A stretch of 35,883 nt of DNA from a virus. The stretch is taken from positions 1 through 35,883 of IMG/VR virus record IMGVR_UViG_3300036900_000253; one strand, given 5' to 3'. Each line of letters begins with the position of its first letter. Position 1 is the first letter of the stretch. The translations under genes were made by a program, and so were the position numbers. This document shows positions 1-7,149 of this stretch, in pieces. The notes beneath the pieces were generated by a model. It was given only the letters and a program-made list of their open reading frames with translations, was not told the DNA's origin and ran no database searches.

Positions 1-120
1 CGGCGGCACGAACCAGCGTTCGGCCGGCGGCACGAACCAGCGTTCGGCCGGCGGCACGAACCAGCGTTCGGCCGGCGGCACGAACCAGCGTTCGGCCGGC
101 GGCACGAACCAGCGTTCGGC
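1..120. repeat. Five tandem copies of a 24-bp hairpin unit
   Basis: Five identical 24-bp units run head to tail from the first base of the window. Each contains CGAAC-CAGC-GTTCG, a 5-bp stem with a 4-nt loop. Read in the frame of the downstream helicase, each unit encodes the octapeptide GGTNQRSA, so the array is an in-frame peptide repeat and not an untranslated array. A sixth exact copy lies at 14953-14976 in an unrelated gene. The window edge falls inside the array, so the true copy number is unknown. Confidence 0.95.
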
Positions 121-1738
121 CGGCGGCGGCGGGGGCCAGCCGCCGCGCCGGCCGAGCCTGCCGCGCATCACGGCGCTGATGCTGGCGCTGGAGCGCGTGG
201 GCTGCCGCCTCTCGCGCGACCGCTTCGGCATCGGCTACGTCGCCGCGCCCGGCTTCGCGACCCGATACCACCGCGTGCGGCTCGACGGGCAGGACGCGCC
301 GAGCCTGGTCCGGCGGATTTGGGACGAGGCGCACCGCACCGCGGAGGGCTACGTGCCGGCGGCGCCGATGAGCAAGGCGCTCACCTACGAGATCATGGCC
401 GCGCTGCGCGCCCGAAGCGGCGAGCTGGCGCCCGCGCCGCACAATCGCCGGGTCGCCCGGCTCGCCGCGGACCGCGCCGTGCTCGACCCCGGCTGGAACG
501 ATTGGCGCTGCATCGAAATCAGGCGCGACGGCTGGCGCATCCTGCGGCACGAGCCGGAAGGGGCGCTGTTCCTGCGCTCCAGCACGCTCGCGCCGCTGCC
601 GGAGCCGGTGCGCCATCGCCCCGGCGCGCAGGTGGCCGGGGCGGCGCTGCAAGCGCTGTTCCCGACCGTGCGCAGCGATCGTTTGGCCGTGATGCTCGCG
701 GGCATGGCGTGGTCGCTGGTGTCCGGCTGCGATCACGTGGCATTCGTGCTGCACGGCGCCAGCGACGCCGGCAAGTCGACCCTGGCGCGGGCGATCCGCG
801 CCGTGCTCGACCCCAACTCCCAGCCCTATGACGGCGTGCCGGCGCACGACACGGTGCGGACCCTGATCGCGTCCGGCGCGCACGACCGGGTGCTCGGGCT
901 GGACAACGTCAGCACGATCACGCGTGAAGTCGCCGACATGCTCTGCCAGCGGCTCGACGGCTACGGCGGCGGCCGCTCGCGCGTGCTGCACACCAACGCC
1001 GACCTCGCGATCATCCATAGCTCCGGGCCGCTGGTGATTACCGGCATCGCCCCGCTGCTCGGGCACGCGGACCTCGCCGACCGCGCGCTGGTCATCGACG
1101 TGGCCGAGCTGGCCGGCGAGACGGCGCGGACCAAATTGGAGTCGGGCGCGGTGCAGCGCCAGGTCGACGCGCTGCTGCCGGAGCTGTTGGGCCGGCTGCT
1201 CGACGCGGCCGTGCTCGGCCTGGCCGGCGGCGGTCAGTTCGGCGCGGTGCCGGGCTTCCGCAACGGGGCGATGGCGGCCTTCGCGCAGGCGGCGGCGCCC
1301 GCGCTCGGCGAAACCGCGGCCGGCATGGCGGCGATGCTGGCCGAGGCCGGGCGCTACCAGCGCGTGCTCGCGGCCGACGCCGCGCCGGTCGCCTCCGGGA
1401 TCCTCGATATGGTCGCCAGCGGGCCGCAAGAGGGCCTGCCGCTCGGCCTGCTCTGGCGCGGCACGGCAATCGCGCTGCTGGCCGAGCTTGCCAAGGTCCC
1501 GTCCGTGCGGATGGACGGCGATTTCCCGCGCAACGGCTCGGCCTTGCAGAACGAGTTGATCCGGCTGCGCGCGGTGCTGGAGACGGCCGGCATCCGGCTC
1601 GTGCTGCACCGCGCCGCGCGCGCGAGCGGGCCGGGCGGCGCGTCGCGTTGGCTGGAGCTGTGGCAGGCGGACCCGGTCGCGGCGGCCGCGGCCGAGCTGG
1701 AACCGGACGGCGGGCGCGACGCGCCGGCCCGGCATTAG
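2..1738 (+). CDS. Primase-helicase C-terminal part, SF3/D5-like ATPase (5' end outside window)
   Basis: The frame is open from the left edge through the GGTNQRSA repeats, so the gene starts upstream of the window; 578 residues are visible. The Walker A motif GASDAGKST lies at 755-781. It is followed by a Walker B-like GLDNVS segment and by a stretch ending PLLGHADLADRALVIDV. That order matches the C-terminal ATPase of phage and plasmid primase-helicases (D5/SF3-like), which unwind DNA at the replication fork. The visible N-terminal part is a low-complexity linker, so a primase domain may lie outside the window. A short stretch of the motif C/arginine-finger region is echoed in a small gene at 14574-14756. 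The helicase family call is firm; the exact subfamily is not. Confidence 0.85.
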   Translation, partial: GGTNQRSAGGTNQRSAGGTNQRSAGGTNQRSAGGTNQRSAGGGGGQPPRRPSLPRITALMLALERVGCRLSRDRFGIGYVAAPGFATRYHRVRLDGQDAPSLVRRIWDEAHRTAEGYVPAAPMSKALTYEIMAALRARSGELAPAPHNRRVARLAADRAVLDPGWNDWRCIEIRRDGWRILRHEPEGALFLRSSTLAPLPEPVRHRPGAQVAGAALQALFPTVRSDRLAVMLAGMAWSLVSGCDHVAFVLHGASDAGKSTLARAIRAVLDPNSQPYDGVPAHDTVRTLIASGAHDRVLGLDNVSTITREVADMLCQRLDGYGGGRSRVLHTNADLAIIHSSGPLVITGIAPLLGHADLADRALVIDVAELAGETARTKLESGAVQRQVDALLPELLGRLLDAAVLGLAGGGQFGAVPGFRNGAMAAFAQAAAPALGETAAGMAAMLAEAGRYQRVLAADAAPVASGILDMVASGPQEGLPLGLLWRGTAIALLAELAKVPSVRMDGDFPRNGSALQNELIRLRAVLETAGIRLVLHRAARASGPGGASRWLELWQADPVAAAAAELEPDGGRDAPARH

Positions 1739-1757
1739 GGAAGGGGGGCGGGTTGGG

Positions 1758-2060
1758 ATGGCTGAGGTGCTGAGGGGCTATCACGGGCGCTACGCGGCCG
1801 GCACGGCGCCGGGGCCGGGCCGGCCCAGGGGGGCGCTGCGGCGCATCCCGCGCGGGCTGCCGGGCAGCCTGGCAAGCCGGCGCTGGCGGGCGCTGCGGGC
1901 CGCGCAGCGCGCCATGCGGGCCGAGGACGCGCTGCTGCGCGGCGCGGGCGCGATTGCCATGCTGCAAGCGGCGCTGCGGGCGGCCCGGACCAGGTCGGGG
2001 CGGCGGCGCGGGCGCGTGGGCGCCGCGGCCGATCCGGCGCAACCGGAGCTGCCGCTATGA
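1758..2060 (+). CDS. Small basic protein of unknown function
   Basis: 100 residues, Arg- and Ala-rich and strongly basic, with a possible helix in the middle (residues 40-75). The start follows a G-rich Shine-Dalgarno-like stretch (aaggggggcggg). The stop overlaps the next start as ATGA, which supports translation and coupling to the DUF5681-type gene. No family is recognised. A nucleic-acid-binding role is possible from the charge alone, but this is a guess. Confidence 0.6.
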   Translation: MAEVLRGYHGRYAAGTAPGPGRPRGALRRIPRGLPGSLASRRWRALRAAQRAMRAEDALLRGAGAIAMLQAALRAARTRSGRRRGRVGAAADPAQPELPL

Positions 2061-2446
2061 GCGGCGGGCAATGGCGGCAGGGGCAGTCCGGCAACCCGGC
2101 CGGGCGCCGGTCCGGCCGCGACAAATACCTCGATTGGTTCGACGAGGAGGCGGAGTTCGCCAAGCTGGCGCTGCACGAGAACATCGTGCAGCGCGGCAAC
2201 CTGCCGGCGCGGAACACGGCCGCGATCTACGTGCTGGACCAGGCCGCGGGCCGGCCCACGCAAGCCGTGGAAGTGACGGGGGGCGGGTTGGGGCTGGAGC
2301 ACTTCCTGGCCGTGGCGGCGCTCAACGGCGCGGCCGTGGCGGGCGTGCAGCTCGAGTTGGAGGGGATCGCGGAGCCGGCGCCCCGCGCCGATGACCCATC
2401 GGCGCAGGCGGCGCCGGCTCCGCTGCCGGAGCGCGGAGAGGGCTAG
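2057..2446 (+). CDS. DUF5681-type protein, possible small-terminase-like factor
   Basis: 129 residues. The N-terminus GQWRQGQSGNPAGRRSG is the hallmark of DUF5681, and the later DQAAGRPTQAVEV segment is also typical. DUF5681 proteins often sit near phage packaging genes, which suggests a small-terminase-like or packaging-linked role, but here TerL is about 6 kb away. The C-terminal 23 residues after GIAEP look like a later addition: the preceding 37 bp are repeated 420 bp downstream, where the same frame closes at once with a stop (GIAER*). The added tail contains a 9-bp-stem hairpin. The stop shares the CTAG palindrome with the convergent gene. Confidence 0.75.
   Translation: MSGGQWRQGQSGNPAGRRSGRDKYLDWFDEEAEFAKLALHENIVQRGNLPARNTAAIYVLDQAAGRPTQAVEVTGGGLGLEHFLAVAALNGAAVAGVQLELEGIAEPAPRADDPSAQAAPAPLPERGEG
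2339..2375. repeat. Direct repeat, copy 1 (offset 420 bp)
   Basis: 37 bp inside the DUF5681-type gene that recur at 2759-2795 with one mismatch (G2356 against A2776). It encodes AGVQLELEGIAE. Together the copies flank a 420-bp block holding the leftward gene 2443-2721. Confidence 0.95.
2385..2405. repeat. Hairpin repeat, CCGATG-ACC-CATCGG family
   Basis: A perfect 9-bp stem, GCGCCGATG / CATCGGCGC, with loop ACC. It lies in coding sequence just after the 37-bp duplication junction. The core recurs at 32263-32277. Confidence 0.85.
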
Positions 2447-2721
2447 GCTCGCGCCAGCACGGGCGCCCTCCGATCCGTCGTCCGCAACTGCGGCCGCCCA
2501 CTCGAATGCAGCTCGATCTCGCAATGGGCGCCGGCCGGGTCATAGATTGCCAGCTCGCCCCAGGCATTGCGCGCCACGTCGTAGCCGTCCGGGAGCTGGT
2601 AAAGTGTGCCGTCGTCCCAATCTTCGCGTGTCTCGTCATAACTGCGCGGCCGTTCGAGCGCGACCATGTCAAGCAAGGTCACATCCTTGGCGATACGGCG
2701 GTAAATCCTGACGGTTTGCAT
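2443..2721 (-). CDS. Unknown 92-residue protein, last gene of the leftward block
   Basis: 92 residues starting MQTVRIYRR, moderately acidic in the middle (YDETREDWDDGT) with a basic C-terminus. An AAGGAA Shine-Dalgarno lies upstream of the ATG. The region just upstream (2731-2757) resembles the tail of the HTH gene further upstream: both contain aaacccgtctga followed by aaggaac. This suggests the gene arrived with a fragment of a similar neighbour. It sits inside the 420-bp block bounded by direct repeats, so it is probably a recently gained cassette. Function is unknown; the context is the ArdC-containing block. Confidence 0.7.
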   Translation of the reverse strand: MQTVRIYRRIAKDVTLLDMVALERPRSYDETREDWDDGTLYQLPDGYDVARNAWGELAIYDPAGAHCEIELHSSGRPQLRTTDRRAPVLARA

Positions 2722-2758
2722 GATGTCGGTTCCTTGGTGTCAGACGGGTTTGACGGGG

Positions 2759-2795
2759 GCGGGCGTGCAGCTCGAATTGGAGGGGATCGCGGAGC
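2759..2795. repeat. Direct repeat, copy 2
   Basis: Second copy of the 37-bp sequence. Read rightward it encodes AGVQLELEGIAE and then R and a stop at the CTAG shared with the end of the leftward gene 2797-3135. It looks like the original 3' end of the DUF5681-type gene. Confidence 0.95.
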
Positions 2796-2796
2796 G

Positions 2797-3135
2797 CTAG
2801 TCGTCAGTCGGCGAGTGACAGCGGACGAACCCCTCATAGCGGCAGGATCGCTCGACGGCCGCGATCGTCTCGCGGTCCTGCCCGTTATGCACCACGGGAA
2901 CCGCCTCGCTGCCGTCGATGTCGGCGCGGTACACGTGGTATCCCGTGCTGGTGTCGTTTGGGTTGCGGCCGATCAGCTCGTATTCGCGGCCGAATTGCCC
3001 AACCAGGTTCTCGTCAAGCCAGCGTGCGGCGAGGGTCGGCGATACGTCAGAGCTGCCAATGACGCCGGGCGCCATGTCGGCCGTGTCGCCGAAGATAAAG
3101 CCGGAATGATTATCAATCAGGATGTAACGAGGCAT
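2797..3135 (-). CDS. Unknown 112-residue protein
   Basis: 112 residues starting MPRYILIDNHSGFIFGD. The ATG at 3135 is preceded on the minus strand by AAAGGAAC at a workable distance, which rules against the longer upstream frame. The protein is acidic and likely globular (ARWLDENLVGQFGREYELI, TGYHVYRADIDG). This style is common among small soluble proteins encoded beside ArdC on alphaproteobacterial plasmids. No function is recognised. It lies 17 bp after the HTH gene in the same direction. Confidence 0.75.
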   Translation of the reverse strand: MPRYILIDNHSGFIFGDTADMAPGVIGSSDVSPTLAARWLDENLVGQFGREYELIGRNPNDTSTGYHVYRADIDGSEAVPVVHNGQDRETIAAVERSCRYEGFVRCHSPTDD

Positions 3136-3152
3136 TGTTGTTCGTTCCTTTG

Positions 3153-3542
3153 TCAGACGGGTTTGGACGGTTCGGCAGAGGCGAGCGCGGCCGCGGCCGC
3201 CCACGCTTCGCTTCGGGTCCTGTAGTCGGGTCCGGCCGGGTCCGCGACGCCGGCCAGCGCGGCGACGCGGTAGCCGTGCTCCCGGCTGCCGGTCACGTAG
3301 TAGCCGGCCCGGCGCGCGCGTTGCTTGACGGTTTCTGGGTGCGGCGGCGGCGGCTCCGGCGGCGGGTGCGCCGCCACGTAGCGCGCCAGGTCGGTCAGCC
3401 AGCCGGCGATCCGCTCCGGGACGGCGATCTCGCCACGCGCCCAGCGGTGCGCCGTCGAGCGCGCCACGCAGGCCGCGGCGCCGAGCTGGGCCGGAGTCCA
3501 ATGCAGGATGTCCAGCGCCGCGCGCAGCTCGTCCGCCGTCAT
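3153..3542 (-). CDS. HTH protein (Cro/CI-like), candidate repressor of the leftward block
   Basis: 129 residues. Residues 1-53 form a Cro/CI-type helix-turn-helix: a helix around ELRAALDILHW, then TPAQLGAAACVARSTAHRWARG as helices 2-3, followed by a supporting helix (IAGWLTDLARYV). A Pro-rich linker (about 60-70) leads to an unrecognised C-terminal part with YYVTGSREHGYRV. It overlaps the upstream membrane-protein gene as ATGA. A small HTH regulator inside an accessory operon recalls the Aca regulators of anti-CRISPR operons, which bind promoter palindromes; the palindromes at 6346 and 7150 are candidate targets. The HTH is seen; the Aca-like role is inference. Confidence 0.75.
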   Translation of the reverse strand: MTADELRAALDILHWTPAQLGAAACVARSTAHRWARGEIAVPERIAGWLTDLARYVAAHPPPEPPPPHPETVKQRARRAGYYVTGSREHGYRVAALAGVADPAGPDYRTRSEAWAAAAALASAEPSKPV

Positions 3543-3826
3543 GGATGCACCGCATGGATCAACGCGGCGAGCGCCCACAGGCCAGCGCCGCCGATGATGC
3601 AGGCCAGGATGACCATGCCGGCCGCAGCGCCGCCCATCGCGCCGGCCGAAGCCGCCGCCGGCACGGCCCAAATCGCCAGCAGCCAACCCAGCGGACCCAA
3701 CGCGATGCAAGCGCCGAGCACGGCGCCGCCGAACGCGACGGCGCCGACAGCGCCGCCGATCGCCGCGGCGATGCCGGCCGATCCGGCGACGGCGCTCTCC
3801 CATGCGGGCCGCGGTGCGGGCGTCAT
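3539..3826 (-). CDS. Small glycine-rich membrane protein
   Basis: 95 residues starting MTPAPRPAWESAV. Two to three hydrophobic Gly/Ala-rich segments (about 12-40, 41-62 and 67-92) carry GxxxG-like spacing, so it is most likely an inner-membrane protein. The start at 3826 is chosen because it overlaps the upstream stop as ATGA; the stop overlaps the HTH start in the same way. Possible roles include superinfection exclusion, a holin-like pore or an anti-defence membrane factor; the sequence does not decide among them. Confidence 0.7.
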   Translation of the reverse strand: MTPAPRPAWESAVAGSAGIAAAIGGAVGAVAFGGAVLGACIALGPLGWLLAIWAVPAAASAGAMGGAAAGMVILACIIGGAGLWALAALIHAVHP

Positions 3827-4302
3827 GTGCTGCGGCCCGTGGCATAGATGCGCTGGCCGGCGTGCCACAACTCGGCGCTGCAAAAGTCCGGCTTGTCATC
3901 CCAGCAGGCAATCGCCCGGCGCGCCCGCTCCAATGTCGCGTAGGGCTCAACCCAGCTTCGCCATGCGGCGGAACCGTCGAGCAGGAAGCGGACCGTGTAG
4001 GGCATGGCGTCGGGCGCGCCGTTCCGCCATGCGTCCGGGTGCGCCGGGCGCTTGTCCCAACCGAACATCGAGCCGAAGATCATGGCCTCGCGAACCGGCC
4101 CATCCGGGACCGGCACAATGCCCTCGTTCAACAGCGCGACATACTCGGCGGCCCGCTCGGCGGTTTCGCACGTGAGCGTGTCGAGATAGCCCGGCTCGCC
4201 GCGGAACAGCTCGATCACGTTGCACGGATCGAGCGGATGCGCCGCGAAGGCACGGGCCGGCAAGGCGGCGAGATTTGCGGCGAGCTGCGCGGCCGGGCTC
4301 AC
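3823..4302 (-). CDS. Unknown 159-residue protein
   Basis: 159 residues from a GTG start (VSPAAQLAANLAAL) that overlaps the upstream stop as GTGA. The sequence is well-formed and Trp-rich (FGWDKRPAHPDAW, AAWRSWVEPY, ACWDDKPDF), typical of a folded soluble protein. It contains three Cys but no clear metal motif. The longer upstream frame is rejected because it would overlap the neighbour completely. Function unknown; co-transcribed with the ArdC-side genes. Confidence 0.7.
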   Translation of the reverse strand: MSPAAQLAANLAALPARAFAAHPLDPCNVIELFRGEPGYLDTLTCETAERAAEYVALLNEGIVPVPDGPVREAMIFGSMFGWDKRPAHPDAWRNGAPDAMPYTVRFLLDGSAAWRSWVEPYATLERARRAIACWDDKPDFCSAELWHAGQRIYATGRST

Positions 4303-4577
4303 TTGCCAGCTCCATCGGCCGGATCGGCGAACGTGGCCGGGATGGGCAGCGCGTCCGCGTCGACATAGGCTCGATCGCCGCGCCATAACCCGGTCACGTG
4401 AATCGGGCCGGAGCCGTCATAGGAGTTCTCGGCGTGCTCCCAATCGTCATCGGCAACGGCCAGCTCGCAGGCCGCGGCGAGCGACGGCGCCAGATAGGTT
4501 TGCTGCCGATAGACGGGCAGCATGTAGGTCGTTTCTACCGTGTAGTAGCTCAGGCGCTTGGCGAGCTGCGTCGTCAT
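4299..4577 (-). CDS. Unknown 92-residue acidic protein
   Basis: 92 residues starting MTTQLAKRLSYYTVETTYM. An AGGACGG Shine-Dalgarno precedes the ATG. The C-terminal half is acidic (AVADDDWEHAENSYDGSG). It is the first gene of the five-gene coupled set running leftward to 2797 and lies 126 bp downstream of ArdC, with a hairpin in the gap. No family recognised. Confidence 0.7.
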   Translation of the reverse strand: MTTQLAKRLSYYTVETTYMLPVYRQQTYLAPSLAAACELAVADDDWEHAENSYDGSGPIHVTGLWRGDRAYVDADALPIPATFADPADGAGK

Positions 4578-4651
4578 TGTTCCGTCCTGTCATGGTTCGG
4601 CCGGGTCAGTCCGGCCGCCCTCGCGCGCGGCAAAGGCACCATGCGGGCCGG

Positions 4652-4676
4652 CCATGCCCAACGTGACGTTGGGCGG
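4652..4676. repeat. Intergenic hairpin, CCCAACG family
   Basis: 8-bp stem GCCCAACG (4656-4663), loop TGA, then CGTTGGGC (4667-4674). The left flank CCATGCCCAACG is identical to that of the 29-bp repeats at 27411-27580. It lies between ArdC and the next leftward gene and could act as a transcription attenuator, but has no T tract on either strand. Confidence 0.8.
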
Positions 4677-4703
4677 CGCCCGCATAGCGTCTTTGCCGCG
4701 GCG

Positions 4704-6326
4704 CTAGGCCGCGATCGGCAAGGCCGGCTGCGCGGGCAGGCTCGGCGCGGCCGGCGCATCAAGCCAGCTCGCGTCGAAGCCGTGGCGCACATAGAACGCC
4801 ACGCCGGCCGGATCGGGGCGGGCCGCGTCGAAGCCGGGCGTGGAACGGTAGGCGTCGCTCGCGCGCCACGTGGCGCAGAATGCCGGGATGTTGGGCGCCG
4901 TTATCCGGCCAAGCGCCGCGGCCGCGGCGGCCCGCTCGCCTTCCGTGGCGCCGCGGCCCGCGAGGGCCTGGACTTTGGCGGCCCGTCCATCATGGGCCGC
5001 CAGCACGGCGCCTGCCGCGTTGAAGGCGGCCGCACATGCCCGCGCCCGCGCATCGCGCAAGCTGTCGGCCGGGCTATGCCGGCGCGCCGGCCGCGGGGCG
5101 AGCTGCAAGTGCGCCGGGAACGTTCCGGCCGGCCAATATTGCGGCGCCGGCAGGCATTGGCTGCGGCTCCAGCGAACGCGGACTTTGTCGGGCGAAAGCC
5201 AGCTTCGGGCGGCCGGCGCAAGATCAAGCCAGACGACGCCCGGCCCGGCCCATGCGTCCGGCCCGTGCTCCGCCTTGCAGGCGGCCCATGCGGCGCCGCT
5301 ATGATCGGTCCAATGCGGCCGGACGTTGGCGCGCGGCTGCGGCCGGGCCGGCGGCGCCACGGGCGCGGGCGCCGGCTGGCGCGGCCGGCGCGGCTTCGGC
5401 GGCTGCGGCGCAGGGTCGGGCTGCGGCGCGGGCGCGTCGGCCCGGTCCGCCAATTCGTGCAGATAAGTGGCGGCCCGTTCGGCGAGTGCGGCCGCGCGGA
5501 ACACGGCGCGATTGTCGCTTTTGAGCACCTTGATCCAGCTCGCCACGTAGCTGGCATGGTCCGCGCGCGGCTCGCCCACGGTCACGCCAAGATCCGCGCA
5601 GAGGAACGCCGCGCCCAGCTCGGCGACCAGCTCCTCGGCCGCATAAGCATGATCGCCGAAGCGCCGGCCTAGCACGCGGTCACAACGGGCCGGCGCCGAT
5701 GTCCAATGCGTCAGCTCGTGCAGCAGCACGGAATAATAGGCTTCCGGCGCCGCGAACGCGCCCGGCGCCGGCATCTGGAGATAGTCGAGCGACGGCGAGT
5801 AAAACGCCTTGTCGCCACCATGCCGGACCGTGGCGCCGGATGCGGCAACGAACGCATCGGCGACGGGATGCCGGCCGGCCAGCAACGGCGCGGGCGCCAG
5901 CGTTGGCACATAGTATTGATCGGGCAAGTCCTCGATTTGTTCCGCGTTGAACACGGCATACGATTTCAGGAACGAGAAACTATCTTCGCTTTCCTCGCCT
6001 GTATTTTCGTCGACATTGGTTCGCGTGGCTTGTCCCACGAAAAAGGCGCACTCGGCGCGTTCGCCTTTGCGCACGTGCGCGCCGAATGCCTGCGCGGCTT
6101 TGAGGGTCAGCCAATAAGGCGAGCGGTAGCCGCGAGCCTGCGCGGCGCACCACAAGTTGACGGTATTGACGCCACGGTAGGGCTGCCCGCCCACGCGGAG
6201 CGGCCGGCCGGACGCGATTGCCGGGCCGGAGCTGGCATCCCAAGGCTGGCGCCAGGGCGCCGTGCCTTGCTCCAGCAGCGCCACGATACGGTCAGTCACA
6301 AGCTGGTAATTGGAGTTGATCGGCAT
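4704..6326 (-). CDS. ardC: ArdC-family antirestriction protein with long C-terminal extension
   Basis: 540 residues. Residues 1-130 match the ArdC N-terminal domain (YQLVTDRIVALLEQGTAPW; PYRGVNTVNLW), which binds single-stranded DNA. The zincin-like metallopeptidase domain follows, with HELTH at 203-207 and a conserved downstream EELVAELGAAFL. Known ArdC proteins protect incoming plasmid or phage DNA from restriction. They are usually about 300 residues; here a Pro-rich linker (about 298-345) leads to some 195 extra residues of unknown fold (WTDHSGAAWAACKAEHG, CATWRASDAYRSTPGFD). The ATG at 6326 is chosen for its AAAGGAAAT Shine-Dalgarno; the open frame further upstream runs through a 53-bp palindrome that probably holds the promoter. 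Confidence 0.93.
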   Translation of the reverse strand: MPINSNYQLVTDRIVALLEQGTAPWRQPWDASSGPAIASGRPLRVGGQPYRGVNTVNLWCAAQARGYRSPYWLTLKAAQAFGAHVRKGERAECAFFVGQATRTNVDENTGEESEDSFSFLKSYAVFNAEQIEDLPDQYYVPTLAPAPLLAGRHPVADAFVAASGATVRHGGDKAFYSPSLDYLQMPAPGAFAAPEAYYSVLLHELTHWTSAPARCDRVLGRRFGDHAYAAEELVAELGAAFLCADLGVTVGEPRADHASYVASWIKVLKSDNRAVFRAAALAERAATYLHELADRADAPAPQPDPAPQPPKPRRPRQPAPAPVAPPARPQPRANVRPHWTDHSGAAWAACKAEHGPDAWAGPGVVWLDLAPAARSWLSPDKVRVRWSRSQCLPAPQYWPAGTFPAHLQLAPRPARRHSPADSLRDARARACAAAFNAAGAVLAAHDGRAAKVQALAGRGATEGERAAAAAALGRITAPNIPAFCATWRASDAYRSTPGFDAARPDPAGVAFYVRHGFDASWLDAPAAPSLPAQPALPIAA

Positions 6327-6345
6327 GGGCCGGATTTCCTTTATG

Positions 6346-6398
6346 TGCAACGCCACGTCCCATATATAGGGCTCCTGTATATGGGACGCAATGTTGCA
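6346..6398 (-). promoter_or_regulatory. 53-bp palindrome: promoter/operator of ardC
   Basis: Outer arms TGCAAC (6346-6351) and GTTGCA (6393-6398) share one centre (6372) with perfect inner arms GTCCCATATA (6357-6366) and TATATGGGAC (6378-6387). On the minus strand a TATATA -10-like box lies 17 bp from TTGCGT, a plausible -35. A homologous 53-bp palindrome lies at 7150-7202. The two share about 90 bp of alignable sequence, including a GTACATGGC flank. Confidence 0.8.
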
Positions 6399-6483
6399 AT
6401 CGTTGGGCTGCATTGCGCGCGGTACATGGCCGGGCGCGGCGGATCGGGCGCCTAGCGGCGATGCCAGCGAATGTCGCGGCCCG

Positions 6484-6690
6484 TCACTTGCCCGTTGTGT
6501 GCGTACTGGCGCGGGCCGCGCGCCATGCCTTGTAGAGATCAATTTTCGTGGCGGCACGTGGAAGCTTAATGCCGAACTCGGCCGCCAACTTCTTGCGCCA
6601 GTCCTCAGCGCGGAAGTCGTTTAGGAGCGGCAAGCGGGATGCCGCTTGCCGCTCCGCGCGGATCCGTCCGCTCCCTGAGGCTACCGACAT
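6484..6690 (-). CDS. Small basic protein, unknown
   Basis: 68 residues starting MSVASGSGRIRAERQ. The C-terminal half (EDWRKKLAAEFGIKLPRAA, TKIDLYKAWRAARA) looks like a small helical, basic DNA- or protein-binding module. The start lies 3 nt after the stop of the upstream gene, so it is probably translated by reinitiation; no strong Shine-Dalgarno is seen. Third gene of the 7115-6484 unit. Function unknown. Confidence 0.55.
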   Translation of the reverse strand: MSVASGSGRIRAERQAASRLPLLNDFRAEDWRKKLAAEFGIKLPRAATKIDLYKAWRAARASTHTTGK

Positions 6691-6693
6691 CGC

Positions 6694-6870
6694 CTAATAC
6701 CCAAGCCAGTCGCGGATTGCGCCGAGTGTCATGGGCACGGTTTCCCACACAAAGAACCCCGTCCCGTCGCAGCCGTATCCGGCAAGCGCCTCTATGTGAC
6801 CCGGCTGGGCCGATGGACGCGCCGGGATGTGGTGGCGCGCCAGGAATTGAGCGGCGGTTTCGTAGGTCAT
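6694..6870 (-). CDS. 58-residue unknown protein
   Basis: 58 residues starting MTYETAAQFLARHHIPARP and ending IRDWLGY. It starts 5 nt after the upstream stop and ends 3 nt before the next start, so it fits a compact three-gene unit. Balanced composition (GYGCDGTGFFVWETVPM) suggests a real folded microprotein. No family recognised. Confidence 0.6.
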   Translation of the reverse strand: MTYETAAQFLARHHIPARPSAQPGHIEALAGYGCDGTGFFVWETVPMTLGAIRDWLGY

Positions 6871-6875
6871 GGTCC

Positions 6876-7115
6876 CTAGCTCCGGGCCGCAATCATACGA
6901 TCTACGTGCGATTGAAACGCCGCAATGGCCTGCGGCCGCAGCTCGCGGAAGTGGCCGCGGTAGAAAAAGGCGCGGCCGTAATAATCGAAATGGACGGCGC
7001 CGCCACGGGTCAGGATTTCCGTGCCATCGCGCCGGAACGCGTCAAGTGCATACGCGTCGTAAGTGTCGAGCAAGTCGCCGAATAGATCGAAGAACTTGAT
7101 TTGCGAGATATACAT
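6876..7115 (-). CDS. 79-residue unknown protein, first gene of leftward unit
   Basis: 79 residues starting MYISQIKFFDLFGDLL. The ATG at 7115 is preferred because the upstream extension would run through the 53-bp palindrome at 7150-7202, which looks like the promoter/operator. Aromatic-rich centre (HFDYYGRAFFYRGHF) and helical ends. It is the first gene after the control region on the leftward side and so probably an early-expressed gene. Function unknown. Confidence 0.65.
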   Translation of the reverse strand: MYISQIKFFDLFGDLLDTYDAYALDAFRRDGTEILTRGGAVHFDYYGRAFFYRGHFRELRPQAIAAFQSHVDRMIAARS

Positions 7116-7149
7116 TGGGCCGGTCCGCTTCACTCGGGCGCCACATGAT

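Noticed and set aside
1-120. CRISPR-like array
   Set aside because: The units are contiguous with no spacers and are translated in frame as an octapeptide repeat.
2506-3225. 239-codon plus-strand frame
   Set aside because: It runs antisense to three leftward genes that have Shine-Dalgarno sequences and tight spacing.
4652-4676. Rho-independent terminator after ardC
   Set aside because: The stem is good but no T tract follows on either strand, and the same hairpin family occurs inside coding sequence elsewhere.
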